Shown: in pieces, positions 23,517 to 31,903 of the stretch | How the letters are laid out: the number at the start of each line of letters is the position of its first letter | How positions within the stretch are numbered: position 1 is the stretch's first letter | Assembly (NCBI GenBank): GCA_016296345.1 | Contig: JAEDJL010000023.1 | Coordinates: 1-31,903, forward strand | DNA: 31,903 nt | Origin: Bacteroidales bacterium | GTDB taxonomy: Bacteria > Bacteroidota > Bacteroidia > Bacteroidales > P3 | Reading direction: 5' to 3' | The notes under the pieces: generated by a model | What the model was told of the DNA's origin: nothing | What the model saw: only the letters and a program-made list of their open reading frames with translations | Databases searched by the model: none | Translations under genes and position numbers: made by a program

Positions 23517-23524
23517 TAAATTTG
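23517..23524 (+). promoter_or_regulatory. -7 box (TAAATTTG) of fabD
   Basis: TAAATTTG matches TAnnTTTG, 25 bp before the fabD ATG and 23 bp after array E. Confidence 0.65.
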
Positions 23525-23549
23525 CAAGTCATTTATAAACAACCAAGAT

Positions 23550-24437
23550 ATGAAAAAAGCATACGTATTCCCCGGTCAGGGGGCGCAATTTGTCGGAATG
23601 GGCAAAGAATTGTACGATACCAACGCCGAATGTAAGGCAATGTTTGAACAAGCCGACAAGATACTCGGTTTTAACATCACAAATATCATGTTTTCCGGCA
23701 CTGACGAACAGTTGAAACAAACTAACGTAACTCAACCTGCCATTTTTTTGCACTCGGTTATCCTTGCACACGCCTTGGGTGAAGAGTTCAAACCCGATAT
23801 GGTCGCAGGACACTCTCTCGGAGAGTTTTCGGCTTTGGTGGCTGCAAAAGCCATGAGTTTTGAAGATGGTTTGCGTTTGGTTTCTGCCAGAGCCGAGGCA
23901 ATGCAAAAGGCTTGCGAGGCAACTCCCGGCACGATGGCTGCAATAATCGGCTTGGCTGATGAAAAGATTGAGGAAGTTTGTGCAACGATTGACGAGGTTG
24001 TCGTTCCTGCAAACTACAACTGCCCCGGTCAGTTGGTGATTTCGGGCAGTATGGAAGGCATCAACAAGGCTTGCGAGGCTTTGAAGGCTGCCGGAGCAAA
24101 GAGAGCATTGCCGCTAAAAGTCGGCGGAGCTTTCCACTCTCCTCTTATGGAACCTGCAAGAGTAGAATTGGCAGAGGCAATAGAGAGAACAGTTATTCAA
24201 ACTCCTGTCTGCCCTGTTTATCAAAACGTAAACGCTTTGCCGATGACCAATCCTGATGAGATTAAGGCAAACCTTATCAAGCAATTAACCTATCCGGTAA
24301 AATGGACTCAGATTTCAAAAGCCATGATTGCCGACGGAGCAGACACATTCATTGAAGTAGGTCCGGGAAATGTGTTGCAAGGTTTGATAAAGAAGGTAAA
24401 AGCCGATGCAAATCTTTCTTCGGCTTCAATACAATAA
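23550..24437 (+). CDS. fabD: Malonyl-CoA:ACP transacylase
   Basis: A 295-residue FabD. It transfers malonyl from CoA to acyl carrier protein, supplying the extender unit of fatty-acid synthesis. The oxyanion region is FPGQGAQ (7-13), the nucleophile is S89 in GHSLGE, the malonate-binding Arg is in VSARAEAM (R114), and the catalytic His is H196 in GAFHSPLM. Length is typical of bacterial FabD. The gene begins a plus-strand run; the nitroreductase gene follows after 14 bp. fabG is about 15 kb away on the other strand, so the fatty-acid genes are not clustered here. Confidence 0.95.
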   Translation: MKKAYVFPGQGAQFVGMGKELYDTNAECKAMFEQADKILGFNITNIMFSGTDEQLKQTNVTQPAIFLHSVILAHALGEEFKPDMVAGHSLGEFSALVAAKAMSFEDGLRLVSARAEAMQKACEATPGTMAAIIGLADEKIEEVCATIDEVVVPANYNCPGQLVISGSMEGINKACEALKAAGAKRALPLKVGGAFHSPLMEPARVELAEAIERTVIQTPVCPVYQNVNALPMTNPDEIKANLIKQLTYPVKWTQISKAMIADGADTFIEVGPGNVLQGLIKKVKADANLSSASIQ

Positions 24438-24451
24438 ACAGATAGAGACAA

Positions 24452-24988
24452 ATGGACTTCAAAGAATTGTTGCTTTGCCGCCAGAGCGACCGCAAATATG
24501 AGGACAAGGCAGTAGAAAAAGAGAAATTGGAGGCTTGTTTGGAGGCTGCACGTCTGTCGCCTTCGGCTTGCAACTCTCAGCCATGGACTTTTGTTGTTGC
24601 ACAAGACGAAGAAGTAGTGCAGAAAATGCGAAAGGCAACAGCCAATTTGGGCATGAATGGTTTCATTCGCCAAGTGCCTGTGATTGTTGCGGTGGTTTTG
24701 GAGAAAGCAAACTTGACTGCATCGGTCGGTTCGGTAATCAAAGACAAGGAATATCCGCTCTTGGACATAGGAATTGCGGCAAACAACTTCTGTATGCAGG
24801 CTGCGGAACTTGGTCTTGGCACTTGCATGATTGGTTGGTTTGACGAAAAGAAGGTAAAGGAGATTTTATCCATTCCTTCGGGCAAGAGAGTACCGCTTCT
24901 TATCGCAGTGGGTTACTCTTGTGCCACTCACCGAGAGAAAACTCGCAAACCGATGGGTCGCATTTGCAAATACAATTCATACAAATAA
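24452..24988 (+). CDS. Nitroreductase-family FMN oxidoreductase
   Basis: A 178-residue protein with nitroreductase features: an N-terminal LLLCRQSDRKY resembling the RRSIRxF FMN-phosphate site, SPSACNSQPWTFVV (about 36-49) and a C-terminal IAVGYSCATHREKTRKP segment. The family uses FMN and NAD(P)H to reduce nitro compounds, quinones or flavins, and the physiological substrate is usually unknown. The protein is shorter than classical NfsB (about 217 residues), as is common for the compact class in anaerobes. It lies 14 bp after fabD, suggesting co-transcription. Confidence 0.88.
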   Translation: MDFKELLLCRQSDRKYEDKAVEKEKLEACLEAARLSPSACNSQPWTFVVAQDEEVVQKMRKATANLGMNGFIRQVPVIVAVVLEKANLTASVGSVIKDKEYPLLDIGIAANNFCMQAAELGLGTCMIGWFDEKKVKEILSIPSGKRVPLLIAVGYSCATHREKTRKPMGRICKYNSYK

Positions 24989-25005
24989 GACAAAGAAAAA
25001 CAAAA

Positions 25006-25033
25006 GCTATGTTTTGTCTTCTCAAAACATGGC
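25006..25033 (+). promoter_or_regulatory. Hairpin between nitroreductase and gcvP
   Basis: GCTATGTTTTG and CAAAACATGGC form an 11-bp stem (one G-T pair) with a 6-nt loop, 41 bp before the gcvP ATG. No T run follows on the plus strand, so it is not a standard terminator. It could be an operator, attenuator or mRNA stability element. No tandem glycine-riboswitch architecture was recognised. Confidence 0.4.
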
Positions 25034-25074
25034 AATGACAAATCAAGAAGTAATAATATAATAGTAATAGGAAG

Positions 25075-27906
25075 ATGATAACAAACAATTTTGCACGCCG
25101 TCACAACGGTCCGCAACCCGCAGAGGTTGAAAAGATGTTGAAAGTTATCGGAGTAAGCACTCTTGATGAACTTATCGACAAAACAATTCCCGAAAAGATA
25201 CGTTTCAAGCAGCCATTGGACTTGCCCGAAGGCATGAACGAGTATGAGTATTTCACAATGTTGAAATCGTTGGCAGCAAAGAACAAGATGTATAATTCTT
25301 ATATTGGTCAGGGTTATTACAATACCATTGTGCCTGCCGTTTTGCAGAGAAACATTTTGGAAAACCCGGGTTGGTACACTTCATACACCCCTTACCAAGC
25401 CGAAATCTCACAAGGACGTTTGGAAACTCTCTTTACGTTCCAGACAATGGTCTGCTCGATGACAGCAATGCCGCTTGCAAATGCTTCATTGTTGGACGAG
25501 GCAACCGCTTGTGCAGAAGCAATGTTGATGTTCTTCGCTTCGAGAAGCCGTCAGCAACAAAAAGATAACGTATGCAAGTTCTTCGTAAGCCAAGACCTCT
25601 TCCCTCAATCGATAGACGTCATTAAGACAAGAGCTTTGCCGCGTGGAATAGAGGTTGTTGTTGCAGGCGAGGACACAGCTTTGGACGAGACTTTCTTCGG
25701 AGCAATTCTCCAATATCCGAACTGCAAAGGCGAAATAAAGGATTATGCTAAGTTTGTTTCAGATGCAAAAGCCAAGGGTATATTTGTTGCAGTCAGTGCA
25801 GATTTGATGAGCCTTGCTCTATTAACTCCTCCGGGAGAATGGGGTGCTGACTGTGTTTGCGGAACAACTCAACGTTTTGGTTGTCCTATGGCTTTTGGCG
25901 GTCCTTCGGCAGCTTACTTTGCTTGTGCAGAGAGCTTCAAGAGAACAATGCCGGGAAGAATTATCGGACAGACTGTTGATGCTCAGGGCAACAAAGCTTT
26001 CCGTCTGGCTCTTCAAACAAGAGAACAACACATCAAACGCGAAAAAGCAACTTCCAACATCTGTACTGCTCAGGCATTGGTTGCCATTATGGCAGGTCAA
26101 TATGCAGCATGGCACGGACAAGAAGGCATAAGAGAAATTGCACAAGACATTAACAACACCGCAGCAACCATTGCAGAAGGAGCAAAGGCTTACGGATATA
26201 AGCAACTTAACGAAACATACTTCGATACCATACGTTTGGAATGTCCTGTCGATGCAGAAAAAGTATGCAACGAAGCTCGCAATAATCAAATGAACTTCTT
26301 GTTGATTGACAACAAGACAATAGGAATTTCAACCGACGAAACAACAGGTTGCAAAGAAGTCAGAGCTATTTTGAACGTTTTGGCAAAGGCTGCCGGAAAA
26401 GCATTTGGCGAAGTAAGTTGCCAAAAGGCAAACTCCATTCCTGCATCTTTGCAAAGAAAGTCTGCTTTCTTGACACAAAAAGTCTTCAATGCTTACCACT
26501 CGGAGACAGAGATGATGAGATATTTGAAGAAATTGGAAGTCAAAGACCTCTCTTTGAACCGTGCAATGATACCACTGGGTTCTTGTACCATGAAATTGAA
26601 CGCTGCAATGGAAATGATACCATTCACATGGGCAGAGTTTGCCAACATTCACCCTTTTGTACCAAGAGAACAAGCCGAAGGATATTACGAAATGATTGAA
26701 GACATGGATCACATCCTCTCCACAATCACAGGATTTGCCAAAGTAAGCCTTCAACCAAACTCAGGTGCTGCAGGAGAATACGCAGGTCTTACGACAATAA
26801 GAAACTATCAGAGAGCAAACGGACAAGAGAACAGAACAGTCTGCCTTATCCCTGCTTCGGCTCACGGAACTAACCCTGCATCTGCGGCAATGGCAGGAAT
26901 GAAAATCATTGTCATCAAAACAACTGCCGACGGCGAGATTGACATTGCCGACTTGAAAGAAAAGGCTGAGGCAAACAAAGAAAACCTTTCTTGTTTGATG
27001 ATAACATATCCTTCTACTCACGGAGTGTTTGAGGAAGGCATCATCGACATTATCAATATCATTCATGAGAACGGAGGTTTGGTATATATGGACGGAGCAA
27101 ACATGAACGCACAAATTGGTTTGACTTCTCCGGGATATATGGGTGCTGACGTATGTCACCTAAATCTTCACAAATCATTTGCAATGCCTCACGGCGGTGG
27201 CGGTCCGGGAGTAGGACCTATTGGTGCGAGTGCAAAATTGGCAGATTATCTTCCTACACATGGTAGGGTTGCAACAGGAGCAAGCAAAGGTACTCCGGTG
27301 GCTGCCTCACCTTTTGGAAGTGCAGGACTTTTGCCTATCACATACGGCTATTTGAAAATGTGCGGACGAGACGGCTTGGCTCAGGCTACAAAATATGCTA
27401 TCTTGAACGCAAACTACATGAGGACAAGAATAGCAACCGCATACAATATTCTTTATACCGGTACTCACGGAATGTGCGCCCACGAGTTTATAATGGACTG
27501 TAACCAATTCTCTCTCAGCTCGGGAGTTCAGTGCGGAGACATTGCAAAACGTTTGATGGACTACGGATTTCACGCTCCTACCGTTGCATTCCCTGTTCAC
27601 GGCACATTGATGATTGAACCTACCGAAAGCGAACCGCTATCGGAGATGGACCGCTTGTGCGATGCCTTGATAGAAATCAGAAACGAAATCAGAGAAATCG
27701 AAGAAGGCAAAGCAGACAAGGTAAACAACGTTATCATGAACGCACCTCACACAATGCAGGTTGTTTGTGCCGACACATGGGAGCGTCCTTACAGCAGACA
27801 AAAGGCAGCCTTCCCATTGCCATACGATGACAAGTATTGGCCTACTTCATCTAAGGTTGATGACGCTTACGGCGACAGAAATCTTGTTGTTGCTTGGGCT
27901 GAATAG
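25075..27906 (+). CDS. gcvP: Glycine dehydrogenase (decarboxylating), P-protein
   Basis: A 943-residue single-chain P-protein of the glycine cleavage system. It decarboxylates glycine on PLP and passes the aminomethyl group to the lipoyl arm of the H-protein. The N-terminal half starts FARRHNGP and has GQGYYNTIVPAVLQRNILE; the C-terminal half has LGSCTMKLNA, HGTNPASAAMAG and the PLP lysine K700 in LNLHKSFAMPHGGGGPGVGP. Length is normal for the fused homodimeric type; clostridia and thermophiles often split it into gcvPA and gcvPB. gcvT and gcvH are not in the window, but lpdA, encoding the L-protein, is. A bidirectional terminator follows the stop. Confidence 0.97.
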   Translation: MITNNFARRHNGPQPAEVEKMLKVIGVSTLDELIDKTIPEKIRFKQPLDLPEGMNEYEYFTMLKSLAAKNKMYNSYIGQGYYNTIVPAVLQRNILENPGWYTSYTPYQAEISQGRLETLFTFQTMVCSMTAMPLANASLLDEATACAEAMLMFFASRSRQQQKDNVCKFFVSQDLFPQSIDVIKTRALPRGIEVVVAGEDTALDETFFGAILQYPNCKGEIKDYAKFVSDAKAKGIFVAVSADLMSLALLTPPGEWGADCVCGTTQRFGCPMAFGGPSAAYFACAESFKRTMPGRIIGQTVDAQGNKAFRLALQTREQHIKREKATSNICTAQALVAIMAGQYAAWHGQEGIREIAQDINNTAATIAEGAKAYGYKQLNETYFDTIRLECPVDAEKVCNEARNNQMNFLLIDNKTIGISTDETTGCKEVRAILNVLAKAAGKAFGEVSCQKANSIPASLQRKSAFLTQKVFNAYHSETEMMRYLKKLEVKDLSLNRAMIPLGSCTMKLNAAMEMIPFTWAEFANIHPFVPREQAEGYYEMIEDMDHILSTITGFAKVSLQPNSGAAGEYAGLTTIRNYQRANGQENRTVCLIPASAHGTNPASAAMAGMKIIVIKTTADGEIDIADLKEKAEANKENLSCLMITYPSTHGVFEEGIIDIINIIHENGGLVYMDGANMNAQIGLTSPGYMGADVCHLNLHKSFAMPHGGGGPGVGPIGASAKLADYLPTHGRVATGASKGTPVAASPFGSAGLLPITYGYLKMCGRDGLAQATKYAILNANYMRTRIATAYNILYTGTHGMCAHEFIMDCNQFSLSSGVQCGDIAKRLMDYGFHAPTVAFPVHGTLMIEPTESEPLSEMDRLCDALIEIRNEIREIEEGKADKVNNVIMNAPHTMQVVCADTWERPYSRQKAAFPLPYDDKYWPTSSKVDDAYGDRNLVVAWAE

Positions 27907-27925
27907 CTTTTCAAATACAACAAAC

Positions 27926-27960
27926 AAAAAACAGGGAAGTCGTTTGGCTTCCCTGCTTTG
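27926..27960. terminator. Bidirectional terminator between gcvP and trmD
   Basis: CAGGGAAG (27932-27939) and CTTCCCTG (27948-27955) form an 8-bp stem with an 8-nt loop. On the minus strand it is followed by six T (complement of 27931-27926), fitting the end of trmD; on the plus strand a weaker CTTTGTT follows, fitting gcvP. Confidence 0.8.
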
Positions 27961-28044
27961 TTAATTGGTTATGATTGATTGTCTGTTTTGCTTTCCCTAT
28001 ACCTTATTATATATATGGTATAAGGCAGGTTGCAAATTTGGAAA

Positions 28045-28722
28045 TCACTCTTCCAACAATTCTGGTCTTCTTTGGCGAGTGCGTTCGACCGCTTGCTCAA
28101 ATCTCCAATTGTCTATCAGTTTGTCATTTCCCCCGAGGAGAATATCGGGAACCTGCCAGCCTTTGTAGTTTGCAGGTCTTGTATAAACAGGTGGGGAAAC
28201 CAAATCTTGCTGAAAAGAATCTGTCAGAGCAGAAGTCTCATCGTTCAAAACGCCCGGCAGTAAGCGTACCACACTGTCGGCAATCACCGCAGCGGCAAGT
28301 TCTCCACCGCTAAGGACATAGTCTCCTATCGAAATTTCTCTTGTAATCAGATGCTCTCTTATTCGTTCGTCCACACCCTTATAGTGTCCGCACAAAATAC
28401 AAAGGTTATCATTCAGAGCCAATTCGTTGCAAAGGCTTTGCGAAAGCCTCTCTCCGTCCGGTGCAGTGTAGATTATTTCTCCGTAATGACGCTTTGCTTT
28501 GAGAGCGGTCAGGCAATTATCGACCGGTTCTACCTGAATGACCATTCCTGCTCCCCCTCCGTAAGGATAATCATCGACATTGTGATTTTTATTTGTCGAA
28601 TAGTCTCTCAAATTGTGAACTTCGACCGAAAACAATCCTTTGTTTTGCGCCCGTTTTAATATGCTTTGCGAAAATATATCGGCAAACATATCGGGAAAAA
28701 GAGTGATTATATCAATGTGCAT
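28045..28722 (-). CDS. trmD: tRNA (guanine-N1-)-methyltransferase
   Basis: A 225-residue SPOUT-class methyltransferase that makes m1G37 in tRNAs reading CNN/GNN-type codons, preventing +1 frameshifting. The start is MHIDIITLFPDMF; the frame is open 8 codons further (28746), but family members begin at this Met. The knot and cofactor loops are visible: YGGGAGMV (54-61), CGHYKGVDER (111-120) and SIGDYVLSGGELA (131-143). SPPVYTRP is the later tRNA-contacting segment. In many bacteria trmD lies in an rpsP-rimM-trmD-rplS operon, but here it stands alone, as often in Bacteroidota. It is divergent from the secreted protein gene at 28858. Confidence 0.95.
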   Translation of the reverse strand: MHIDIITLFPDMFADIFSQSILKRAQNKGLFSVEVHNLRDYSTNKNHNVDDYPYGGGAGMVIQVEPVDNCLTALKAKRHYGEIIYTAPDGERLSQSLCNELALNDNLCILCGHYKGVDERIREHLITREISIGDYVLSGGELAAAVIADSVVRLLPGVLNDETSALTDSFQQDLVSPPVYTRPANYKGWQVPDILLGGNDKLIDNWRFEQAVERTRQRRPELLEE

Positions 28723-28824
28723 TGTTGTACCGTTTTTCTCTATCAACGTTCAAATATCTTGTTCGAGTATTACGGCAAAATCAAAAAAAAGTTGCTTTTG
28801 GTAAACCGATTGCTTATTTCTTCG

Positions 28825-28832
28825 TATATTTG
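28825..28832 (+). promoter_or_regulatory. -7 box (TATATTTG) of the secreted protein gene
   Basis: TATATTTG matches TAnnTTTG and lies 26 bp before the ATG at 28858, supporting that start over the longer open frame. Confidence 0.6.
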
Positions 28833-28857
28833 CCAAGTGAAATTTCTATCTAAAAAT

Positions 28858-30282
28858 ATGAACTGCAAACGAATTTTTAGTGTTGCCGCAGCGGTTATCT
28901 GTTTGATTGCAAGCGGTAATGTCTTTTCTCAAACGAGACAATACAAGAATATGCCCGACTTCGACTACAATGACTACGATTGTCATTTGAAGTTTATGGT
29001 ACAACCTTTTGCCCTTACGGGACAAACGCTCTATTTACAGGACGTTGCGGACACCAACTTAAAGAATTACTTCTTTATTGGAGGCATTGCAACTCCCGAA
29101 AAGGGCGACAAATCCGGTGTTCTTTACTACAAATTGAAACGAATGCCCGAAGAGAAAATCCGTTCTCTGAAAGGAGAATGGTTTATCGTCGCAGGATATG
29201 TTGCAGACCAGTTTGCATACAACAAAATCAACAAGGCAATGGCAGACAAAAAGGACTTCAAGAATATGCAATACCCTTTCTTGAAACTTGTTGTCGGTTC
29301 GAGTGGCGATACAATCTTCTATAATTATCAGAATTTCTACAATCGCTACAATTTTCCTTTCACTCCGATGAGCTACTTCAATGCAAACAAAAACCAATAT
29401 CCCAAAAACAAGTTTTCAAACAGCGATGTGTCGATTGTAGATTACGATACAATGAGCAATTATGCACACTTGCCGATGCGATTGGTCGGACAAAAGCTCA
29501 CATTGCCCGTTGTAACCGAACAAACCATTGCAAGACTGTTCAATGGTACCAAGTTGTACAACTATGACGACGACAGCCGCAAATATTCCTTCACAGATTA
29601 CCCCATAGGAAAGGCAAAAAATCTTGCAGGAAAGACTTTCATTGTTGCCGATTGGTGTCATAGTGCAGAAAATCTTACAGATGTTTACCTCAAACTTGTA
29701 GAGAAAGGAAGAAGAGACACAATCTACTACAAATATCCCACACTTACCGAAAGAGGAGAGTTTCATTTTGTGATAGAATCTTTTTACCAAAAAGCGAGAG
29801 CTTATTATAAGGACAAGGACTTCGTGGTTCGCGGAGACAAGTTCCCTCTTACAGTGATTGATTTGCGTTGGAAGCGTCCCATAACGGTTCGTCAGGGAGA
29901 TATTTTCCATTGTTTGGATTTCGTTGTCAAAGATGGCAAATTCCAAATGCTGATGCGGAACGAGAAAGGCAGGAAATTCTATATGTGCGAGGACTTTGAG
30001 CTTGGCGACAGGTTGAGTTTTGACCTCTATCTTGCCGATGGCAACAAGGTCTTGAAGTATCAAGACACCTATCCTACTGCCTACAAAGCCATATTGCAAA
30101 AAGAACTTGTCAAAGACATGACAATGGACATGGCAGACCAAGCATGGGGAAAGCCCGAAAGAGAAGTAACAACCAACTTTGACGAAAGCAACAGACATTG
30201 GTTCTATATGGGAAACATATACGTCATTTTCCGCAACAATAAGTTGCACAGAGTGGCTATGATTCCCGTAGAGTTGCGATAA
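28858..30282 (+). CDS. Secreted protein of unknown function
   Basis: A 474-residue exported protein. The signal peptide is residues 1-24 (MNCKRIF, hydrophobic core, cleavage near VFSQ). The open frame extends to 28666, but the promoter at 28825-28832 lies inside that extension, so the start is 28858. The mature part is rich in Tyr, Phe, Lys and Asp with alternating strand patterns, suggesting a beta-rich periplasmic or surface protein. At least two related segments each contain an LKLV(V/E) strand then a DTI(F/Y)Y strand (near 142-152 and 280-290), suggesting an internal duplication. The tail AWGKPEREVTT...YVIFRNNKLHRV resembles BamE/SmpA-like endings (helix, GKP, then two strands). No named family was recognised. 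A TPR protein follows 20 bp later. Confidence 0.8.
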   Translation: MNCKRIFSVAAAVICLIASGNVFSQTRQYKNMPDFDYNDYDCHLKFMVQPFALTGQTLYLQDVADTNLKNYFFIGGIATPEKGDKSGVLYYKLKRMPEEKIRSLKGEWFIVAGYVADQFAYNKINKAMADKKDFKNMQYPFLKLVVGSSGDTIFYNYQNFYNRYNFPFTPMSYFNANKNQYPKNKFSNSDVSIVDYDTMSNYAHLPMRLVGQKLTLPVVTEQTIARLFNGTKLYNYDDDSRKYSFTDYPIGKAKNLAGKTFIVADWCHSAENLTDVYLKLVEKGRRDTIYYKYPTLTERGEFHFVIESFYQKARAYYKDKDFVVRGDKFPLTVIDLRWKRPITVRQGDIFHCLDFVVKDGKFQMLMRNEKGRKFYMCEDFELGDRLSFDLYLADGNKVLKYQDTYPTAYKAILQKELVKDMTMDMADQAWGKPEREVTTNFDESNRHWFYMGNIYVIFRNNKLHRVAMIPVELR

Positions 30283-30302
30283 AATCATACTTTAACTTCA
30301 CA

Positions 30303-31903
30303 ATGGCATTCAATTCGCAAGACGATTTTGAATATGAGAGAGAACTGCTCGCTCTTATAGACGACTTTGAGAAGAAGGTAAGAAACCAATCCAAGAGCAT
30401 ATTTTATGATATCGACCAATGGCTCGACATCATTGACTTTTTGTTGTCCGAAGAGCAAGAAAACGAGTTTTTGGACGTGGCAATACGTCGGGCATTGCAG
30501 CTTTACCCCGACAATCTCGAACTTTTGATACGACGAATATACATTTTGTCGCTCTCTTCTCCCGACAAAGCCTTCAAAAACTTGGAAACACTCATTCATC
30601 ACCCCGAAAAAAAATGGACCAAAAGCGAGAGAGACCTGCTCGAATACCAAAAGGGCAAACTCCTTGTGCGTCTTGGTGAATACGAAAGAGCCTACAACAT
30701 CTTTGAAAGAGTTTCCATTTTGCAGAAAAACGAATTTGTTTATTCACAAGCAGCATTTGCAGCCTTCAAAACCAACAGATATGCATCTGCAACTAACTTT
30801 CTGCTTCTTGCAATCAAGCACGCAGAAACTCTTTTTGAAAAAGACTGCGACATAACGGCATACGGAGCCGGCGACTATTTGTTTTTGGACACCGTAATTG
30901 CAGACAGCCTCATTACAACGGCAGCAATAATGTACAAATCAGACAAACAATCCTTTGACTTTGTCGAACAATCCTTGGAAACCTTTGTTCGCAAATCCCC
31001 TTTGAGCAGCAATTATTGGGAAATGTTGTCCGAGTTTTACTTCAAGGCAAAAGAATACAACAAAGCGGACGATTGTTTGGACTATTGCCTCTGTCTTACT
31101 CCCGACGAGCCTGCTCTCTACAAAAAGAAGTTGATGTTATATTCCGAAACCTTCGACAAAGAGAAAGAGTGCCTCTTTTTGGAAAGACTGCTGCCCAAGT
31201 TCTATCAATCAATCGAAGAAGCCGACAACCAAAATGACAAATCGAACCTATTCAATGCGTGGAAAGGCGATTTGAGAACCTACATCGACTACACCCAAGC
31301 TCTCAAATGGAACGACAAGTGCATATCTGCCTGCTATAAAGCGATAAAAGCCAACGACAAATACCCGATTTGCGACGGCGAAACTTTCTATTCGAGAGGA
31401 GAACTTCAAATAATCATTGCCTTTTGTCTCAAAAACAAAGGCGAATACCAAAAAGCAATAGACCTTAGTTTGAATGCAATCAACTCCGAACCCGAATACT
31501 ACGGACACAGAATACGTTTTGCAGAGTTGCTTTACGAATGCAACGAAACCAAAGAGGCAGAAGAGATTTTCCAAACCCTCTATGAACAATGTTGTGAGGC
31601 GTCTGCCGATACCGAATTTGCAAACAAGCAAGACAAAGAACTAAGTATCTATTTTCAAAAGCACAAATATATCATCGTTGCTTCATGGGCATTGATGAAA
31701 GCGAAACAATCCTTTGTCCAAGAGGCACTAAATATGCTCTACGACAACTTTCCGACCGACAAAACACTGTTTGAAAACGAGATATTCTTCATGCAATGTG
31801 CCACAATCGAGATATTCACACTCGCAAAAGGGCAAAAGCAAAAAGCAATCGCACTTATCGAACAAATGGTCGAAGAAGAAGGCTTTTCAATCGAAGCAAT
31901 ACT
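30303..31903 (+). CDS. TPR-rich protein (3' end outside window)
   Basis: The frame is open from ATG 30303 to the window edge: 533 codons without a stop, incomplete at the 3' end. There is no signal peptide (start MAFNSQDDFEYERELLALID), so it is probably cytoplasmic. The sequence is helical throughout with TPR-like units, for example GKLLVRLGEYERAYNIFERV, then YWEMLSEFYFKAKEYNKADD, IIAFCLKNKGEYQKAIDLSL and RIRFAELLYECNETKEAEEI. Bacteroidota encode many such long TPR proteins of unknown role, and no catalytic motif is visible. The 20-bp gap to the preceding secreted protein gene suggests co-transcription. Confidence 0.88.
   Translation, partial: MAFNSQDDFEYERELLALIDDFEKKVRNQSKSIFYDIDQWLDIIDFLLSEEQENEFLDVAIRRALQLYPDNLELLIRRIYILSLSSPDKAFKNLETLIHHPEKKWTKSERDLLEYQKGKLLVRLGEYERAYNIFERVSILQKNEFVYSQAAFAAFKTNRYASATNFLLLAIKHAETLFEKDCDITAYGAGDYLFLDTVIADSLITTAAIMYKSDKQSFDFVEQSLETFVRKSPLSSNYWEMLSEFYFKAKEYNKADDCLDYCLCLTPDEPALYKKKLMLYSETFDKEKECLFLERLLPKFYQSIEEADNQNDKSNLFNAWKGDLRTYIDYTQALKWNDKCISACYKAIKANDKYPICDGETFYSRGELQIIIAFCLKNKGEYQKAIDLSLNAINSEPEYYGHRIRFAELLYECNETKEAEEIFQTLYEQCCEASADTEFANKQDKELSIYFQKHKYIIVASWALMKAKQSFVQEALNMLYDNFPTDKTLFENEIFFMQCATIEIFTLAKGQKQKAIALIEQMVEEEGFSIEAI

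Noticed and set aside
25006..25074. Glycine riboswitch upstream of gcvP
   Set aside because: The gap is only 86 bp with one simple hairpin; the tandem glycine aptamer architecture is not present.
27998..28025. TATACC/GGTATA or CCTTAT/ATAAGG hairpin before the trmD stop region
   Set aside because: The two pairings are short, AT-rich and mutually exclusive, and the nearby GC-richer hairpin with a T run already explains termination.
29416..30288. 290-codon minus-strand frame opposite the secreted protein
   Set aside because: It is antisense to a gene with signal peptide and promoter, and the translation looks like non-coding shadow.

Overview
The window looks like a chromosomal segment from an anaerobic Bacteroidota, probably order Bacteroidales. 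Three observations support this. Eleven gene starts are preceded by the Bacteroidota -7 promoter box TAnnTTTG, in most cases 20-60 bp upstream. One secreted protein carries a C-terminal type IX secretion sorting domain. A lipoprotein resembles the PepSY-like family common in this phylum. Most genes are housekeeping or metabolic, and no tRNA, rRNA, CRISPR array, IS element or integrase was seen.

Layout. 1-214: decayed repeat array, a short palindrome and a terminator. 260-3978 (-): gyrA followed by a secreted TPR protein. 4082-6464: a small accessory island holding an AAA/ABC-type ATPase gene overlapping a predicted nuclease-like partner, plus a truncated dinD remnant. 6529-11772 (-): a run reading T9SS-secreted surface protein, two glycosyltransferases, fabG and a Cys/Met gamma-lyase. 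11999-13872 (-): small membrane protein and gdhA. 14193-14645 (+): PepSY-like lipoprotein. 14765-15403 (-): secreted protein with three 21-residue tandem repeats. 15781-19620 (-): operon lpdA-rfbC-recQ. 19890-23396 (+): SulP transporter, then a FecCD/FecE-type ABC permease and ATPase. 23550-27906 (+): fabD, nitroreductase, gcvP. 28045-28722 (-): trmD. 28858-31903 (+): secreted protein of unknown function and a TPR-rich protein running off the window edge.

The most distinctive feature is a family of intergenic arrays built from the 13-bp dyad AAAACG-S-CGTTTT (S = G or C). Five loci (11823-11898, 14069-14144, 15707-15782, 19705-19780, 23417-23493) each hold exactly four clear units. The period is 21 bp, with a single 22-bp step among fifteen intervals. 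Decayed units in the same phase extend one array, and a sixth, diverged array lies at the left edge. Every array sits between a gene and the promoter or start of a downstream gene, and several abut a -7 box. A period of two helical turns would place four palindromic sites on one face of the DNA, so a cooperative protein-binding platform is a natural hypothesis. A structured RNA or a dispersed repeat family are the alternatives.

Functional links: lpdA and gcvP can serve the same glycine cleavage system; fabD and fabG belong to fatty-acid synthesis; rfbC and the two glycosyltransferases fit surface polysaccharide synthesis, to which T9SS cargo is often anchored. The ATPase/nuclease-like pair beside a broken dinD is the best candidate for a defence-type accessory system.
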